From Aquarana catesbeiana (Eukaryota; Chordata; Amphibia; Anura; Ranidae), in assembly GCF_042186555.1 (NCBI RefSeq), contig NC_133328.1, positions 611,971,901 to 612,035,900 on the forward strand: a DNA stretch of 64,000 nucleotides. Direction: 5' to 3'. This document shows, piece after piece, positions 42,230 through 53,642 of the stretch (the stretch's first letter is position 1; every line of letters starts with the position of its first letter). The notes under the pieces are model-generated. The model made no database searches and was not told the origin of the DNA. It worked only from the letters and a program-made list of their open reading frames with translations. Both the position numbers and the translations under genes were made by a program.

Positions 42230-44345
42230 TTAAGCACCTGACCCCTGGAAGGTTTTAACCCCCTTCATAACTAGAGCATTTTGCTATTCGGCACTGCGCT
42301 ACTTTACCTGGCAACTCAGCATGATACGCAAATGAAATTCATATCATCTTTTGCACTCAAATGGAACTTTCTTTTGGTGGTATTTAATCACAGAATTTTA
42401 TTTTTAAAAACCCTATATCTTCTACTTTCTGTTATGAAAGATAACCAATAAAAAAAAAATTAAAAATCTAATTTTTTCATAAGTTTAGGCCAAAATGTAT
42501 TCTGATACAACTCTGGTAGAAAAAAAAAAAAAATACCAATAAGTGTATTCTAACCACTTGCCTTCCAGAAGGTTTACCCCCCCTCCCCCCTTCATAATCA
42601 GGCCATTCTTTGCAATATGGCACTGCGTTACTTAACTGCCCGGTCCTGTTACGTTGTACCCAAATAAAATGTATGTCCTTTTTTCCCACAAATAGAGCTT
42701 TCTTTTAGTGGTATTTAATCACCTCTGCGTTTTTTTTTTTTTTCACTATAAACAAAAAAAAAGGCAGACAATTTTGAATAAAAAACAATATTTATTACTT
42801 TCTGCTATAAAACACATCTAATAAAAAAAGTAAAAAATCAAATGTCTTCATCAATTTAGGCCAATATGTATTTTGCTACATATTTCTGATAACAAAATCT
42901 CAGTAAGCGTATATTGATTAGTTTGTGCAAAAGTTATAGCGTCTGCAAACTATGGGATATATTTATGGAATTTTTCTTTTTTTTTTCTTTAGTAGTAATG
43001 GCGGCGATCAGCGACTTATAGTGGGACTGCGACATTGAGGTGGACAAATCAGACACTCTGGGGGTTATTTACGAAAGGAAAATCCACTTTGCACTACAAG
43101 TGCAAACTACCAGTGCAAAGTGCACTTGAAATTGCACTGAAAGTGCACTTGGAAGTGCAGTCGCTGTAAATCTGAGGGGTAGATCTGAAATGAGGGGAAG
43201 CTCTGCTGATTTTATTATCCAATCATAAAATGCTTTTTTGTTATTTTCCTTGCATGACCTCTTCGGATCTACAGCGACTGCACTTCCAAGTGCACTTTCA
43301 GTGCAATTTCAAGTGCACTTTGCACTTGTAGTTTGCACTTGTAGTGCAAAGTGGATTTGCCTTTAGTAAATAACCCCCATAGTGACACTTTGTGGGAAAC
43401 AGTGACACCAATACAGTGATCAGTGCTAAAAAAAAAAAAGCACTGTCACTGTACTAATGGCACTGGCAGGGTAGGGGTAAACATCAGGGGCAATCAAAGG
43501 GATAAATGTGTTCCTAGGGAGATCTTGCTAACTGTGGGGGAGGTGCTTGTACTGTGGGAAGGCAGAGATCCGTGTTCCTGCTTAAAGGAACACAGGATTA
43601 CTACCTTCCCTTCTTACAGAACGGCGATCTGATTTGTTTACATGAGCAGACCACCATCCTGTCTCTCTGTGGAATGATTGGCTCCCGCTATGTCCAATCA
43701 CAGCAGGAGCGGGTCGCCGGCAGAGTGCCCCCAGACACGGAAATGCAAAATCATGTACAGGTACGTGATTTTGCACAGGAGAGCCACCTTGCCGCTGTAT
43801 ATATACAGTATACATTCAGCAAGCGTTTAATAGGTCTGTGTGAAAGTTAAAGCGTTTACAAACTATGGTATATATGCTGTCATTTACACAGCTATAGACG
43901 CTGTACTGGTAATGGCAGAGACCTTATAGTAGGACTGTGATAGTGTGGCGGGTGATCTGGTGCTAACAGACCCTCGCTGGGAGGTACATTAACTGTTACT
44001 GACATCAATAGTGACACTAATACAATGATCAGATATAATACGGTACCCTGACACTGTACTAATGACACTGGCCTGGAAGGGGTTAGCATCAAGTGTCAAT
44101 CAAAGGGTTAACTGTGTGCCTAGCAAGTGTAATGTGTGTAATATGTGCTGCTTTTACTAACATATGTGGTTGTTTTTTCTCCCTGCTTTGCAGGTAGAAG
44201 AAAAAAGCAGGGAGAAGAAACAGCCAGATCGCTGGTCTGTGTACAGAGCCCTGTGTGTTTGTAAACAAAGATCTCTGTTCTGTGATTGGCTACATCCGAT
44301 CATCAGGTCTCAGCCATATATCATCGTCCAGGACCTGCTGACAAA
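42230..44345 (+). mobile_element. Two or three degraded TTAA-family repeats in tandem
   Basis: A partial copy covers 42230-42545. A second begins CCACTTGCCTTCCAG after TAA at about 42552, runs to 43065 and resumes after the MITE at 43379. A further tail copy runs from about 43830 (AGCGTTTACAAACTATGG). Shared blocks are AATAGAGCTTTCTTTTAGTG, TTAGGCCAATATGTATTTTG and CACTGTCACTGTACTAATG. Copies are more diverged than at 20733 or 56026. Confidence 0.7.
43066..43378. mobile_element. Full-length palindromic MITE, ~120-bp TIRs
   Basis: The ends GGGGGTTATTTACGAAAGG and CCTTTAGTAAATAACCCCC are followed inward by matching TCCACTTTGCACTACAAGTG, AAATTGCACTGAAAGTGC and GACTGCACTTCC blocks. It splits a TTAA-family repeat. 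The short relative is at 37858-37975; a related end (GGTTTAGTAAATGAACCCCC) lies at 44810-44840. Confidence 0.88.
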
Positions 44346-44461
44346 ATCCCGCTGAAGCCACTGACAGCACAGGTATGCAGATTTACATATGCCAGGAACG
44401 TGATTCAGCCTGCCTGTGCCTCCTGCCTGGACTGGAACAGTTTTTTAATGCCTGAAGATTA

Positions 44462-44995
44462 AAGTGGATGTAAACCCTCACATATACCCAGTGACGTGAA
44501 CAACCTCAGATGATACACAGAGATGAAACAAATCTCCCTACATAAGTCCTACATGTATATCTGCTGTCTTCATCCTTATATACTGTTTAGAAAGTTCAGA
44601 TCGTGTTAGGAGATTTTCTCTTCCTGTTCAGCACTGCAGTGAAGCCTGGGCATACAGCCAAGACATCTGATTGGAGGAAAGGCACACACCCCCCACTCCA
44701 CATAGGTAGAGACTTTCAGATCTGTTCGTTGAATAGCTCAAGGCTCTGCTAATCTATTTTTCAAAGCTTAATTGAACAAGCTGAAGTTAGAAGCTGGGTG
44801 GCTACCATGCAAAGATGCACCAGATTTTGCACTCTCCAGGTTTAGTAAATGAACCCCCTAGTGGCAGAAAAAAAGTACTACGTGGGTAATCGCAAGATTG
44901 AAAATCTATATATAGCAGAAAAGGCTGGTTTGTTACTTATCTTTTATGGGGTATTCATTTTTATCTGGTTCATTTCGGCTGAAATTCCACTTTAA
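44462..44995. mobile_element. TTAA-type palindromic repeat
   Basis: TTAAAGTGGATGTAAACCC-like sequence at the left and GAAATTCCACTTTAA at the right give TTAAAGTGGA/TCCACTTTAA ends. A MITE fragment ending AGTAAATGAACCCCCTA (about 44780-44842) is nested in it. It is non-coding. Confidence 0.6.
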
Positions 44996-45103
44996 GCATT
45001 GATCTCATCCCAGCGTCTTTTTTTTTTCTTTCATGTTACAGAACTCGTCAAATGTTTCTGCCACCTTCCCTGTTTTTGTGTCAGAACATTCCAATAACTC
45101 TAA

Positions 45104-45538
45104 TGCCCCGTACACGCGGTCGGACTTTCCGACGGAATATGTGCGATTTGAGCTTGTTGTCGGAAATTCCGACTGTGTGTGGGCTCCATCGGACTTTTTC
45201 CATCGGAATTTCCGACACACAAAGTTTGAGAGCAGGCTATAAAATTTTCCGACAACAAAATCCGTTTGCGTAAATTCTGACCGTGTGTGGACAATCCTGA
45301 CGCACAAAGTGACACGCATGCTCAGAATAAATTAAGAGACGAAAGCTATTGGCTGCTGCCCCGTTTATAGTCCCGACGTACGCGTTTTACGTCACCGCGT
45401 TCAGAACGTTCGGATTTTCCGACAACTTTGTGCGACCGTGTGTATGCAAGACAAGTTTGAGCCAACATCCGTCGGAAAAAAATCCATGAATTTTGTTGTC
45501 GGAATGTCCTATCAATGTCCGACCGTGTGTAGAGGGCA
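45104..45538. mobile_element. MITE of the TGCCCCGTACACACGG family
   Basis: The 435-bp copy runs TGCCCCGTACACGCGGTCGG to GTCCGACCGTGTGTAGAGGG-CA with TAA (45101-45103) and TTA (45539-45541) flanks. Internal TTCCGAC/GTCGGAA words alternate throughout, making it a strong hairpin. Other copies: 19870-20317, 37138-37300 and 58116-58542. Confidence 0.85.
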
Positions 45539-45541
45539 TTA

Positions 45542-46110
45542 GTCGGCTACATGCAGTTGCCATCTTCTCAATATTTTACTATCCTGGCCCAGGCTCTTCT
45601 GATTAGAAGAGATGATGAGGCATATATTTTTCCCCAGAAAAGGTGGTACCCATAGTGACAGCTGGCGTTCCGAAAGTAATCCCTCTCTCTTACACTTATG
45701 TGGAATATCTATTGAATGCATTGATATACACTTCATGTTCTCTAAATCTTTCATATAATCCCTATACAAATATGTGTCATTTCCATGAAGGTAGTATAGC
45801 AATAAAGATTTTCCAACACCCAGCTGACTTCTGGCCCTCACAAGAAACCTGTCATAGGAGAAATATGAAGGATGACATTGCTAAGCTCTCCATCCAGAAA
45901 GGATCAGGGGACTGGTTGTCATGTTGAGCTTCATGAATATAAGGACTTATGATTTCCTGATTAGTATATTCATTCCAGGGCAATGATTCAGAAATTATAT
46001 AGTAATACCCAGAAAGAGAGCGTTTTAAGGCCTAATGCACACAGCTTTTACGAGCACTTGACTTTTTGCCTGTAAACACACCTCTATGTTAGCCTATATG
46101 TCCATTCAGA
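45542..46110. other. Unassigned sequence with partial MITE
   Basis: 46027 onward carries GGCCTAATGCACACAG, a truncated end of the 7629-8026 family. The rest (45542-46020) has a moderately long frame on each strand but no recognised domain. Confidence 0.4.
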
Positions 46111-47190
46111 GCTTTGTTTGACTCTCAATATGAGAAAGCCATTATTGGACCCATCTCACGGATTGGTACCTTGGCCTGACATTAGATACAGCCCTGTACA
46201 GGATCTTAATGTCTCAGGACACACTTTTTCTTCTCTTCAGGACTACACCAGTGCCTTTGAGGCCCAAGGGAAACTCTTCACTTTGTGCCTGCATGAGGGT
46301 CTATGGGCTAATGGTTGTCTCCTTTGAGGCTGCGCCATACTCCTACTTTCATTCCTGACCATTGTAGTTCAATATTTTTGGGACAGTCTTTACTGTTGGG
46401 CTGACCCATAGATCTGACTCCCCAGGGCAAAATCTCTGTATTATGGTAGCATTCCAACCCAGCACTGGAGTCAAATAAGCCCTTTTCTCCAAAGGAATGG
46501 ACGGCCCTCATGATGGATGGTTGGGGTACAGTTCTGTATGTGCTCAGAGTTATTTGAATGCTGCTTTAATGCTGGACTCTTCAATTACTAGGGCACCTTA
46601 CACAAATTTAGTCAGACAATGCCGCGCCCATGGCCTACATCAACTATTAAGGAGGCACCAGAAGTTGCTTTGTGAAAAAAGGAATTCTCTCGTGGAAAGA
46701 ACTGCACGTTCCTGCCTGTCCTCTGTCCACATCCTGGGCATGGAAAATTGGCAGGCGGACTTTCTCAGTTGTCAGCGTCTGAATCTAGGGAAATACCAGA
46801 GGCATTTCAAGTCCTTTGCCGCTGGTGGGGGATGCGAGACGTGGATCTTTTAGAATCCAGATTCAACAACAAACTGGACTGGTTCATTGGCAGATCCATG
46901 GACCCTCAGGAAATCGCAGTGGATGCTCTAGTGAACCAGTGGGATCAGTTCAACCTGATCTACACCTTCTTGCCCCTCCAGATTCTCCCCCATCTATTCC
47001 GCAGTATCAATATGGACGGAATTTCGGTAAATTTCATTGCACCAAACTGGTCCAGGAGGACATAGTAATTGGACATACTCAGACTTCCCACAGACTCTTC
47101 ATAGGCTTTTTTGGATTTTCCAGATATTCTGTCCCACAAACTAGTGTTAAGAAAGAGGGACTCGGTCATCCCTACTCCTTTGAACGCTAA
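46110..47190 (+). pseudogene. DIRS-type retrotransposon fragment (RT/RNase H region)
   Basis: Translated pieces in changing frames resemble the DIRS RT-RNase H stretch: WPDIRYSPVQDL and SSLQDYTSAFEAQ (46180-46260), SSVHILGMENWQADFLS (about 46720-46770), then DVDLLESRFNNKLDWFIGRS, DPQEIAVDALVNQWDQFN and LIYTFLPLQILPHL (46845-46990). ENWQADFLS and the D-L-SRFN-K motif are typical of amphibian DIRS elements. Several frameshifts and a large internal loss make it dead. The tyrosine recombinase and terminal repeats are not seen. Confidence 0.75.
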
Positions 47191-47820
47191 AAACAAAAAT
47201 CCAGGCGCACAGACCAGAGGCCAAGTGAAAAGTCAAAAAGAAAAATGAAATGTAGCTGCAGCCGCTGCTGTCCAAAACTCATAGACAAATGAGGACAGAA
47301 GATATCATCAAAGGGGTGAACAGCGCTGACCAGCAGACATAAATAGGACCCTCAGAGGCAAAGTAAAAACTTTTTATTATTGTTAAAAAAATAATAAAAT
47401 GTTCACCAAGGCATACAGCAGTCAATTGATGGTCATGCAGAGACTTGGATTAAAAAACTGACAGTACCTGGAGGCTGGAGCCACATGGATGACACAGGGG
47501 ATTAGGGAAACCCAGCACAAAGCCGTTGGACAAAGAACACAGGAGCACCGCTGGTGGGGGAACCCGTCCAGGCCTGTAAGGCCAGGGGTCCGATGAAGGA
47601 GGAACCAAACTGCAGGAACAGGAACTGTTGGGGCCAGTATACAGCGGCTGCTCGCACTGTGTACAAAGTCCGGAAGTGATGTCACAGCCTGGGGGATGGC
47701 AGCCAAAGGAATCCGAAGAGTATGGGAAAACCCTGCTGCTGGGGCCAATTAGGAACTGCCAATGCCAAGGGAGCAAAGAGAGTCACACATCGCCAACTGG
47801 AGACGTTGAAAAGTAATAAT
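47191..47820. other. Unassigned interspersed repeat
   Basis: It contains AAACTTTTTATTATTG near 47366 and an A-rich/T-rich style like other foldback-associated segments, but no hammerhead-like motif or inverted partner. There is no coding signal. Confidence 0.35.
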
Positions 47821-47870
47821 ATTATTAATAATAAAAAAAATAAAAAAATAGTAAGTATATAATAATAAAA

Positions 47871-48002
<132 letters not shown>

Positions 48003-48019
48003 AAAAAAGATATATTTTT

Positions 48020-48267
48020 TTTTGTGTGTGGGGGGGGGGGCAGCCAACAATCCACAGGTGGGATCAGCCGCATCACCCCCCAGTCAGATGGATCACCCGC
48101 AGCGCCCTCGGTCTGTCGGTCACCAGCCCCACACTTACCCCCTTACCCAGGCGGCGGCTTCACCCAGCATCTCCTCCTCCTTGACTTCCCCTGCATGTAG
48201 ATTAGAGGCCAGGCGCATGGATCAGGGGGGCAGCGCCCCTGCGCCCCAAATGGACGGGCTGCCACTG
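48020..48267 (+). mobile_element. hAT element 3' fragment
   Basis: The right end GACGGGCTGCCACTG (ending 48267) matches the right TIR of 10488-11420. The upstream GC-rich stretch matches the 3' half of that family (CAGCGCCCCTGCGCCCCAAA). The left part is truncated, with the (AT)n tract adjacent. Confidence 0.7.
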
Positions 48268-49090
48268 GTGTCTGACCTTAGGAACTTTTTACAGATTGTT
48301 TTATCATCCGGACAAGTGCTTGGCCAGCACTCTATGCACGGTAATCTTTTAACCCATTGTGCTGCTAAGCTAATAATTCAGTTGCTGAGCTTCTCAGATT
48401 GCAGCGTACATATGGGACATTGGAGCAAACAATTGTTTATATGGCACCAAGTTCCAAACTGTAAAGGAAAACTATAACTAAAAGGAAACTACAACGTTTT
48501 TGTTACAGTACTTTTTTTAACTACCTATGAACATGTGACCAGCTTACTTGGCAAAATAGCAGGTTTCATAGTAATCACTTTACTTCTTTATTACATGCAG
48601 AGCCGCTGATAAGGTTGTGCAACCTGTCCGGTTATACTGGACCCAGGCCCCATCTGCTAAACAGGGAGGCCCAGTGCAACTTTATTGTTCGTTTCTGCCT
48701 AAATGAGTAAATGGATTTTACTAGACCACACCCTCATTCTTAACTGCTTACCAGGGCTTACATTATATTTTCCTAGGCCCCCATTAGGTAAACAGAGGAG
48801 CCAAGAAGGTTTTTTTATTTTTGGGGTGTAGTTGGATAAAGTCAGTGCTTCTTTTCCGCAGCACCCCAGGGGGGTAGGCGTGGTTGGGGGGGCCCCATCA
48901 TGCCACCGCCCTGCCTCTACACCTCATCCAATTAGAGAACTCTTTGCATTCATGGAGAAGATGCATAGCAATCTCTGAATGATGCCTATGCAGAGCAGCC
49001 TGTAGGCATTGGGCCCAGAAGCTAGAGGAGATTTTTAACTTCTAAAAGGAATCCCACAGGTAAGGTATATGCAAAGTTATATTGGTCCAA
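48268..49090. other. Unassigned sequence
   Basis: No repeat ends or exon-like features were recognised. 48600-48900 has the look of an old repeat (repeated GGGCCCA/CCCAGGCCC words). Confidence 0.35.
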
Positions 49091-49091
49091 G

Positions 49092-50165
49092 ATGGAACGA
49101 AGTAACAATGTATTTTACAATGTAAAAATATCAATAATAACAATGGAACTGGAAAGAGTTCAGAGAAGAGCAACAAAGCTAATAAAAGGTCTGGAGGACC
49201 GCAGTTATGGGGAAAGACTACAAGAATTGAACGTATTCCCTCTGGAGAGGAGACCCTTGAGAGGGGATATTATAATGATGTACAAATACCGTACTGGTGA
49301 CCAGTGGCGGCCCGTCCATTAGGGGCATACAGGCGCCGTCCCCTCTCTCCACGCCACCCCTATATGCATAATGGATACATTCACGCATAGCATGAATCTA
49401 TCCATGGCTGCCACAGCCACCCCATATTCATGCGTCCGGCCCCTTTCAGGGCACCCAGCGCTTGAATTACAGCGATAAGGGATTTTTTTTGAAGCACCTG
49501 ATTAGAGCTAGAAGCTCTAATAGGCTTCAAAATAGGGTGGGCTCCGGTCGCAGAGCATGCGACCAGAGCCCACCCAGGTATGTTACAACAGCGAATGAAA
49601 ATTCGCTGTTAAAACACTGATCCTCAATCAGAAGCGGGTGTGAGACCCATTTTCCGATTGGCTGAAAAGAGAAAATTTCCGATTGCCCGCCCAGGAGGAG
49701 GGAGGAAACGCAAGCCACCGCCGTGGAGAATAGGAGAACGGGAGGCTGCTGGGCAGGGGAAGCCGCTGCCGTGGAGAGCAGGAGAACGCTGATCAGGGGG
49801 ACCTGCCCTTGATGGGGTAAGTGCTACTGACCAACCAATCGATGGGGGGGGGTCATACTGTTTGCAGCCCCCCCAAAAAAATGTTTCCACCAGCCGACAC
49901 TGTTGGTGACCCCAGAATAAGGATAAACTGCGCAGAGGATTCTTTAGTGTCAGAGTGGTAAGGATGAGGAATTCTCTTCCACAAGTAGTGGTATCAGCAG
50001 GGAGCATTGATAGTTTAAAAAAATGATTAGATGGGCATCTTAAGAATCACAAGATACAGGGTTATGCAATTTACTATTGACATAAACACACACACACACA
50101 CACCACAGGTTGAACTGGATGGACTGGTGTCTTTATTCAACCTTACTAACTATGTAACTATGTAT
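49092..50165 (+). pseudogene. CR1 LINE 3' end split by a hAT element
   Basis: 49142-49297 encodes MELERVQRRATKLIKGLEDR, then LERRPLRGDIIMMYKYRTGD. After the hAT insert (49302-49902) the same CR1 continues at 49911 (GACCCCAGAATAAGG...) to the tail ACTATGTAACTATGTATGTA (50147-50166). The family is the same as at 32042-32800. A (CA)n run sits in the 3' part (50084-50102). Confidence 0.88.
49302..49902 (-). mobile_element. hAT non-autonomous element inside CR1, 8-bp TSD
   Basis: The ends are CAGTGGCGGCCCGTCC and GCCGACACTG. CTGGTGAC (49294-49301) and TTGGTGAC (49903-49910) form an 8-bp TSD with one mismatch, and the CR1 reading resumes across it. It is the same family as 10488-11420 but on the opposite strand, and it lacks the 22-bp minisatellite. 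Confidence 0.9.
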
Positions 50166-50680
50166 GTAACGATGTACTATAAAAATAGCAACAAAATAAT
50201 AGCAATAAAATATAATAATACTATCATTAGTAACATAATATAATATCATAATAATATTATATCAATAATAAACCCTAACAATTAATATCTAACTAAAAAT
50301 GAATGATACCAATGTAATATCAAGAATATCTATAAAATATGATAATAATTTCAATATATAATTTCGATATAATAAATAATATCAGTGACGTCAATAAAAT
50401 ATCAAAATTAATCATGTAAAAATATCTATATATGGAATTCTTCTTTAAAATAATAAAGGATTTAAAGGACAATTATAAAACGTTAGTGACACACTTTGAC
50501 AGTGTTGGATTGTATTGATATTAGTTACACAAATCTTACAACTGTAAACATTGAGGTAGTTGTTTCATATATACACATGATGTGTGTGTCTGGATATATA
50601 TTTATAGATATCTATCTATCTATCTATATATATATATATATATATCTATATATATATATATAGATATATATATCTATATA
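50166..50680. other. Very AT-rich sequence and (TA)n/(TATC)n tracts
   Basis: 50170-50450 is AATAAT-type low complexity. 50608-50682 has TATC and TA repeats leading into the Tc1 left end. No gene. Confidence 0.6.
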
Positions 50681-51483
50681 TACGATATCTCACAAAAGTG
50701 AGTACACCCCTCACATTTTTGTAAATATTTTATTATATCTTTTCATGTGACAACACTGATGACACTTTGCTATAATGTAAAGTAGTGAGTGTACAGCTTG
50801 TATAACAGTGTAAATTTGCTGTCCCCTCAAAATAACTCAACACACAGCCATTAATGTCTAAACCGCTGGCAATAAAAGTGAGTACACCCCTAAGTGAAAA
50901 TGGCCAAATTGGGTCCAATTATCCATTTTCCCTCCCCTGTGTCATGTGACTCGTTAGTGTTACAAGGTCTCAGGTGTGAATGGGGAGCAGGTGTGTTAAA
51001 TTTGGTGTTATCGCTCTCACTCTCTCATACTGGTCACTGGAAGTTCAACATGAAGAGCTCTCTGAGAATCTGAAAAAAAGAATTTTTGCTCTACATGAAG
51101 CCTAGGCTATAAGAAGATTGCCAAGACCCTGAAACTGAGCTGCAGCACAGTGGCCAAGACCATACAGCTTAACAGGACAGGTTCCACTCAGAACAGGCCT
51201 CGCCATGATCGACCAAAGAAGTTGAGTGCACGTGCTCAGCGTCATTTCCAGAGGTTGTCTTTGGGAAATAGACGTATGAGTGCTGCCAGCATTGCTGCAG
51301 AGGTTGAAGGGATGGGGGGTCAGCCTGTCACTGCTCAGACCATGCGCCGCACACTGCATCAAATTGGTCTGCATGGCTGTCATCCCAGAAGGAGGCCTCT
51401 TCTAAAGATGACGCACAAGAAAGCCTGCAAACAGTTTGCTGAAGACAAGCAGTAAAATGAGGGAAGTACTTACTTTTGTGAGA

Positions 51484-51489
<6 letters not shown>
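50681..51489 (+). mobile_element. Tc1/mariner deletion derivative with both outer ends
   Basis: The left end CGATATCTCACAAAAGTGAG and the right end CTTTTGTGAGATACTA are complementary. The left terminal repeat, promoter region and N-terminal transposase coding (51051-51455, frames shifted, KLSARAQRHFQRLSLGNRRM readable) match the 3130-4515 element, but everything from after AEDKQ to the last ~25 bp is deleted. TA repeats flank both sides, matching the TA target. Confidence 0.88.

Positions 51490-51554
<65 letters not shown>
51488..51554. repeat. (TA)n microsatellite
   Basis: About 32 TA units lie between the Tc1 derivative and the Tigger-like MITE. A second TA tract lies at 52063-52106, on the other side of that MITE. 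Confidence 0.95.
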
Positions 51555-51557
<3 letters not shown>

Positions 51558-52056
51558 TGGAACCTCGGATTACGAGCAAAATCCGTTCCAGGAGTATGCC
51601 CGTAATCCAAAGTACTCGCATATCAAAGCGAGTTTTCCCATAATTCGTTCCGCATTGACTTCAATGGGATGCAATACCACATGCGGCCAGAGGTGGGGGG
51701 CACCGGAGAGCCTCGGAAACGGCTGAAAAGGCCCGAGGACACTTCAGCTGACCTCGGCAAACCTCGGAAAGACTTCATACCTGAAATTTGCCGAGGTCAG
51801 CCATGCTGTACTTGGGCCTTTCCGTGCATTTCCAAAGGGTGCCAATCGGCTGCGATCGGCGACGTTTGGCTCTGCTCGGCTCCGGCGCCCCCCCCCACCT
51901 CAGGCCAAAAGCGGCACTGCATACCGCTTTGGCCTGAATCAAAGAGGCAAAGAGGCCTGAGACAACACTCACAAACCGAGTTACGATTTTAAAAAATACA
52001 GTGCTCGTATTGCGAAACGATCGTTAACCGCGTTACTCGCAATCCGAGGTTCCACT
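51555..52056. mobile_element. Palindromic element with pogo/Tigger-like ends
   Basis: The ends CAGTGGAACCTCGGATTACG and CTCGCAATCCGAGGTTCCACT are inverted, and it is set between TA repeats. The interior is GC-rich (several CTCGG/CCGAG words, GGCCAAAAGCGGCAC with a nearby inverse). The CAGTGGAACCTCGG terminus resembles pogo/Tigger-type elements. It is non-coding. Confidence 0.75.
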
Positions 52057-52058
52057 AT

Positions 52059-52106
<48 letters not shown>

Positions 52107-52111
<5 letters not shown>

Positions 52112-53280
52112 GTGCAGTATATATAGAGAGATAATTTTGCCAGTTACTGTATCAGACAGTGTGTTGAATTGCCAATAACAATCCTGACCTCAAATGGCCA
52201 TTTTTGCCATTAAACGTCTTTTTGGCGTTTCCTGTTTTCCTGCCACAATGACTACATAGAGTTTATTTTGATATCACATACAGGGTGCTAATCTTATCTC
52301 TGTTAAATATGACATTGTATACCTGTTTATTTTTATTATTTCACTTCAAAGGGCGGATTCTTTAAATGTCAGGTCATCTTATCAGTACACTCACTCGCAG
52401 TGACCTTCTTCTGTTCCCGAGCGGGTAAGGAAGAAATCATTGTATGAATCATTACTCATGTATTCCTTCTATTTTCCAAATCTGCTTTAGAGCAAATTTC
52501 ATGGCATTGCATCCATCCACCCACAACTGCTACACAATCAATAGAAAACGCTTAGTAGCTAAATAAATTGAATAACTGACACATAAAGCAGCAAAATTTA
52601 AAAGTGACAGTACAGCAACTGGGGACATAAATTGAACCTATCAATAAAACGTTGACGTAATGTGTAGGTCATCAATCAGCAGGGCACATCAGCTTTACCA
52701 AGTAACACTATAAGTTTGAGCTTAAAAAAAAGTCTATTTCTAGTCACAAATAAATGTACTGCCTCTCCTAAATAAAGTCATGTGACCTAAATCTCTAAAG
52801 GAAGCCTAGTTGACATAGTCGGTGGGTAACTGGAGCTATATGGATATTAAAAATCATTACAGATTGCAAAAAATCTGTTGTTAATGAACTCCTTGGCGCC
52901 AGCCGCATGCAAACATGCGGACTCTCTGCGGGCGGGCCTTAGTGCTAAGCAGGCGCATATTTGCGTGCATTAGTGCAAATAGCGATATGCCGAGAGTTCC
53001 CAGCACAGTTACCGGCGGCTAGCGGAAAACTCCCAATCGCAAGCAGTAATCATGTGACCGCCGTGACAGCCAATCAAAGCAGTTAAATGACCTTAAGCCC
53101 ACCTCCCGGCATTCTAAACTCCTTAAGGGGCCGGCAGGCGCCGGCTCCAAGGGGGTTAAGTAAAACCCAGTCTGATATAGACTTTCAGTGATAGAAAGGA
53201 GTCCACAAGGCATAATCCCCGTGTAAAAACACCAATAACTACATTTATATCTTCATTAAAAAAATATTAAATATATTTGT
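52107..53280. other. Mostly unassigned; GC-rich repeat segment at its end
   Basis: 52107-52860 looks unique. 52880-53160 is GC-rich with a TTAAG/CTTAA-ended character similar to TTAA-family 3' modules (GGGGGTTAAG at 53150). No coding support was found. Confidence 0.4.
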
Positions 53281-53289
53281 AAATGTGAA

Positions 53290-53640
53290 CAAGTGAACCT
53301 ATGGCCAGACTATGAGCATTTAATTATTTTCATATACTTAGTATGCATAGTATACTAGCTCATTAAAAATACTTACCTTAGATCGAAGCCTCGGCAGCGG
53401 TCCCGGTACACCGCTGTGGCCGGCGACATGTCTCTCAGAGTTATTTATGGGTATCGTGGGCTCCGCGCTGTGATTGGCTGGAGCGGCGATGACGTCACTC
53501 CCGTGCATGCGCGCGGGAGCCGCTGGTAACAGCACAACAGCTAAAAAAACGGCACAAGCGAGCCATTTCTTCAGTGCGCATGTGCCAACGACATTGGCAC
53601 ATGCTGATACAATTAATATCTCCTTAATGGTGCAATAAGG
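53290..53640. repeat. GC-rich interspersed repeat fragment
   Basis: The segment around ATGACGTCACTCCCGTGCAT (53488) and GCATGTGCCAACGACATTGG (53578) has the look of a ranid interspersed repeat with a CRE-like TGACGTCA core. There is only one copy here, so the boundaries are guesses. Confidence 0.4.
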
Positions 53641-53642
53641 TT

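Noticed and set aside
45375..45405. ACGCGTTTTACGTCACC as part of a hammerhead-like motif
   Set aside because: It belongs to the internal sequence of the 45104-45538 MITE; no CUGANGA core is nearby.
45643..45927. 94-codon frame as an exon
   Set aside because: No recognised domain and an overlapping similar-length frame on the opposite strand; kept as unassigned.
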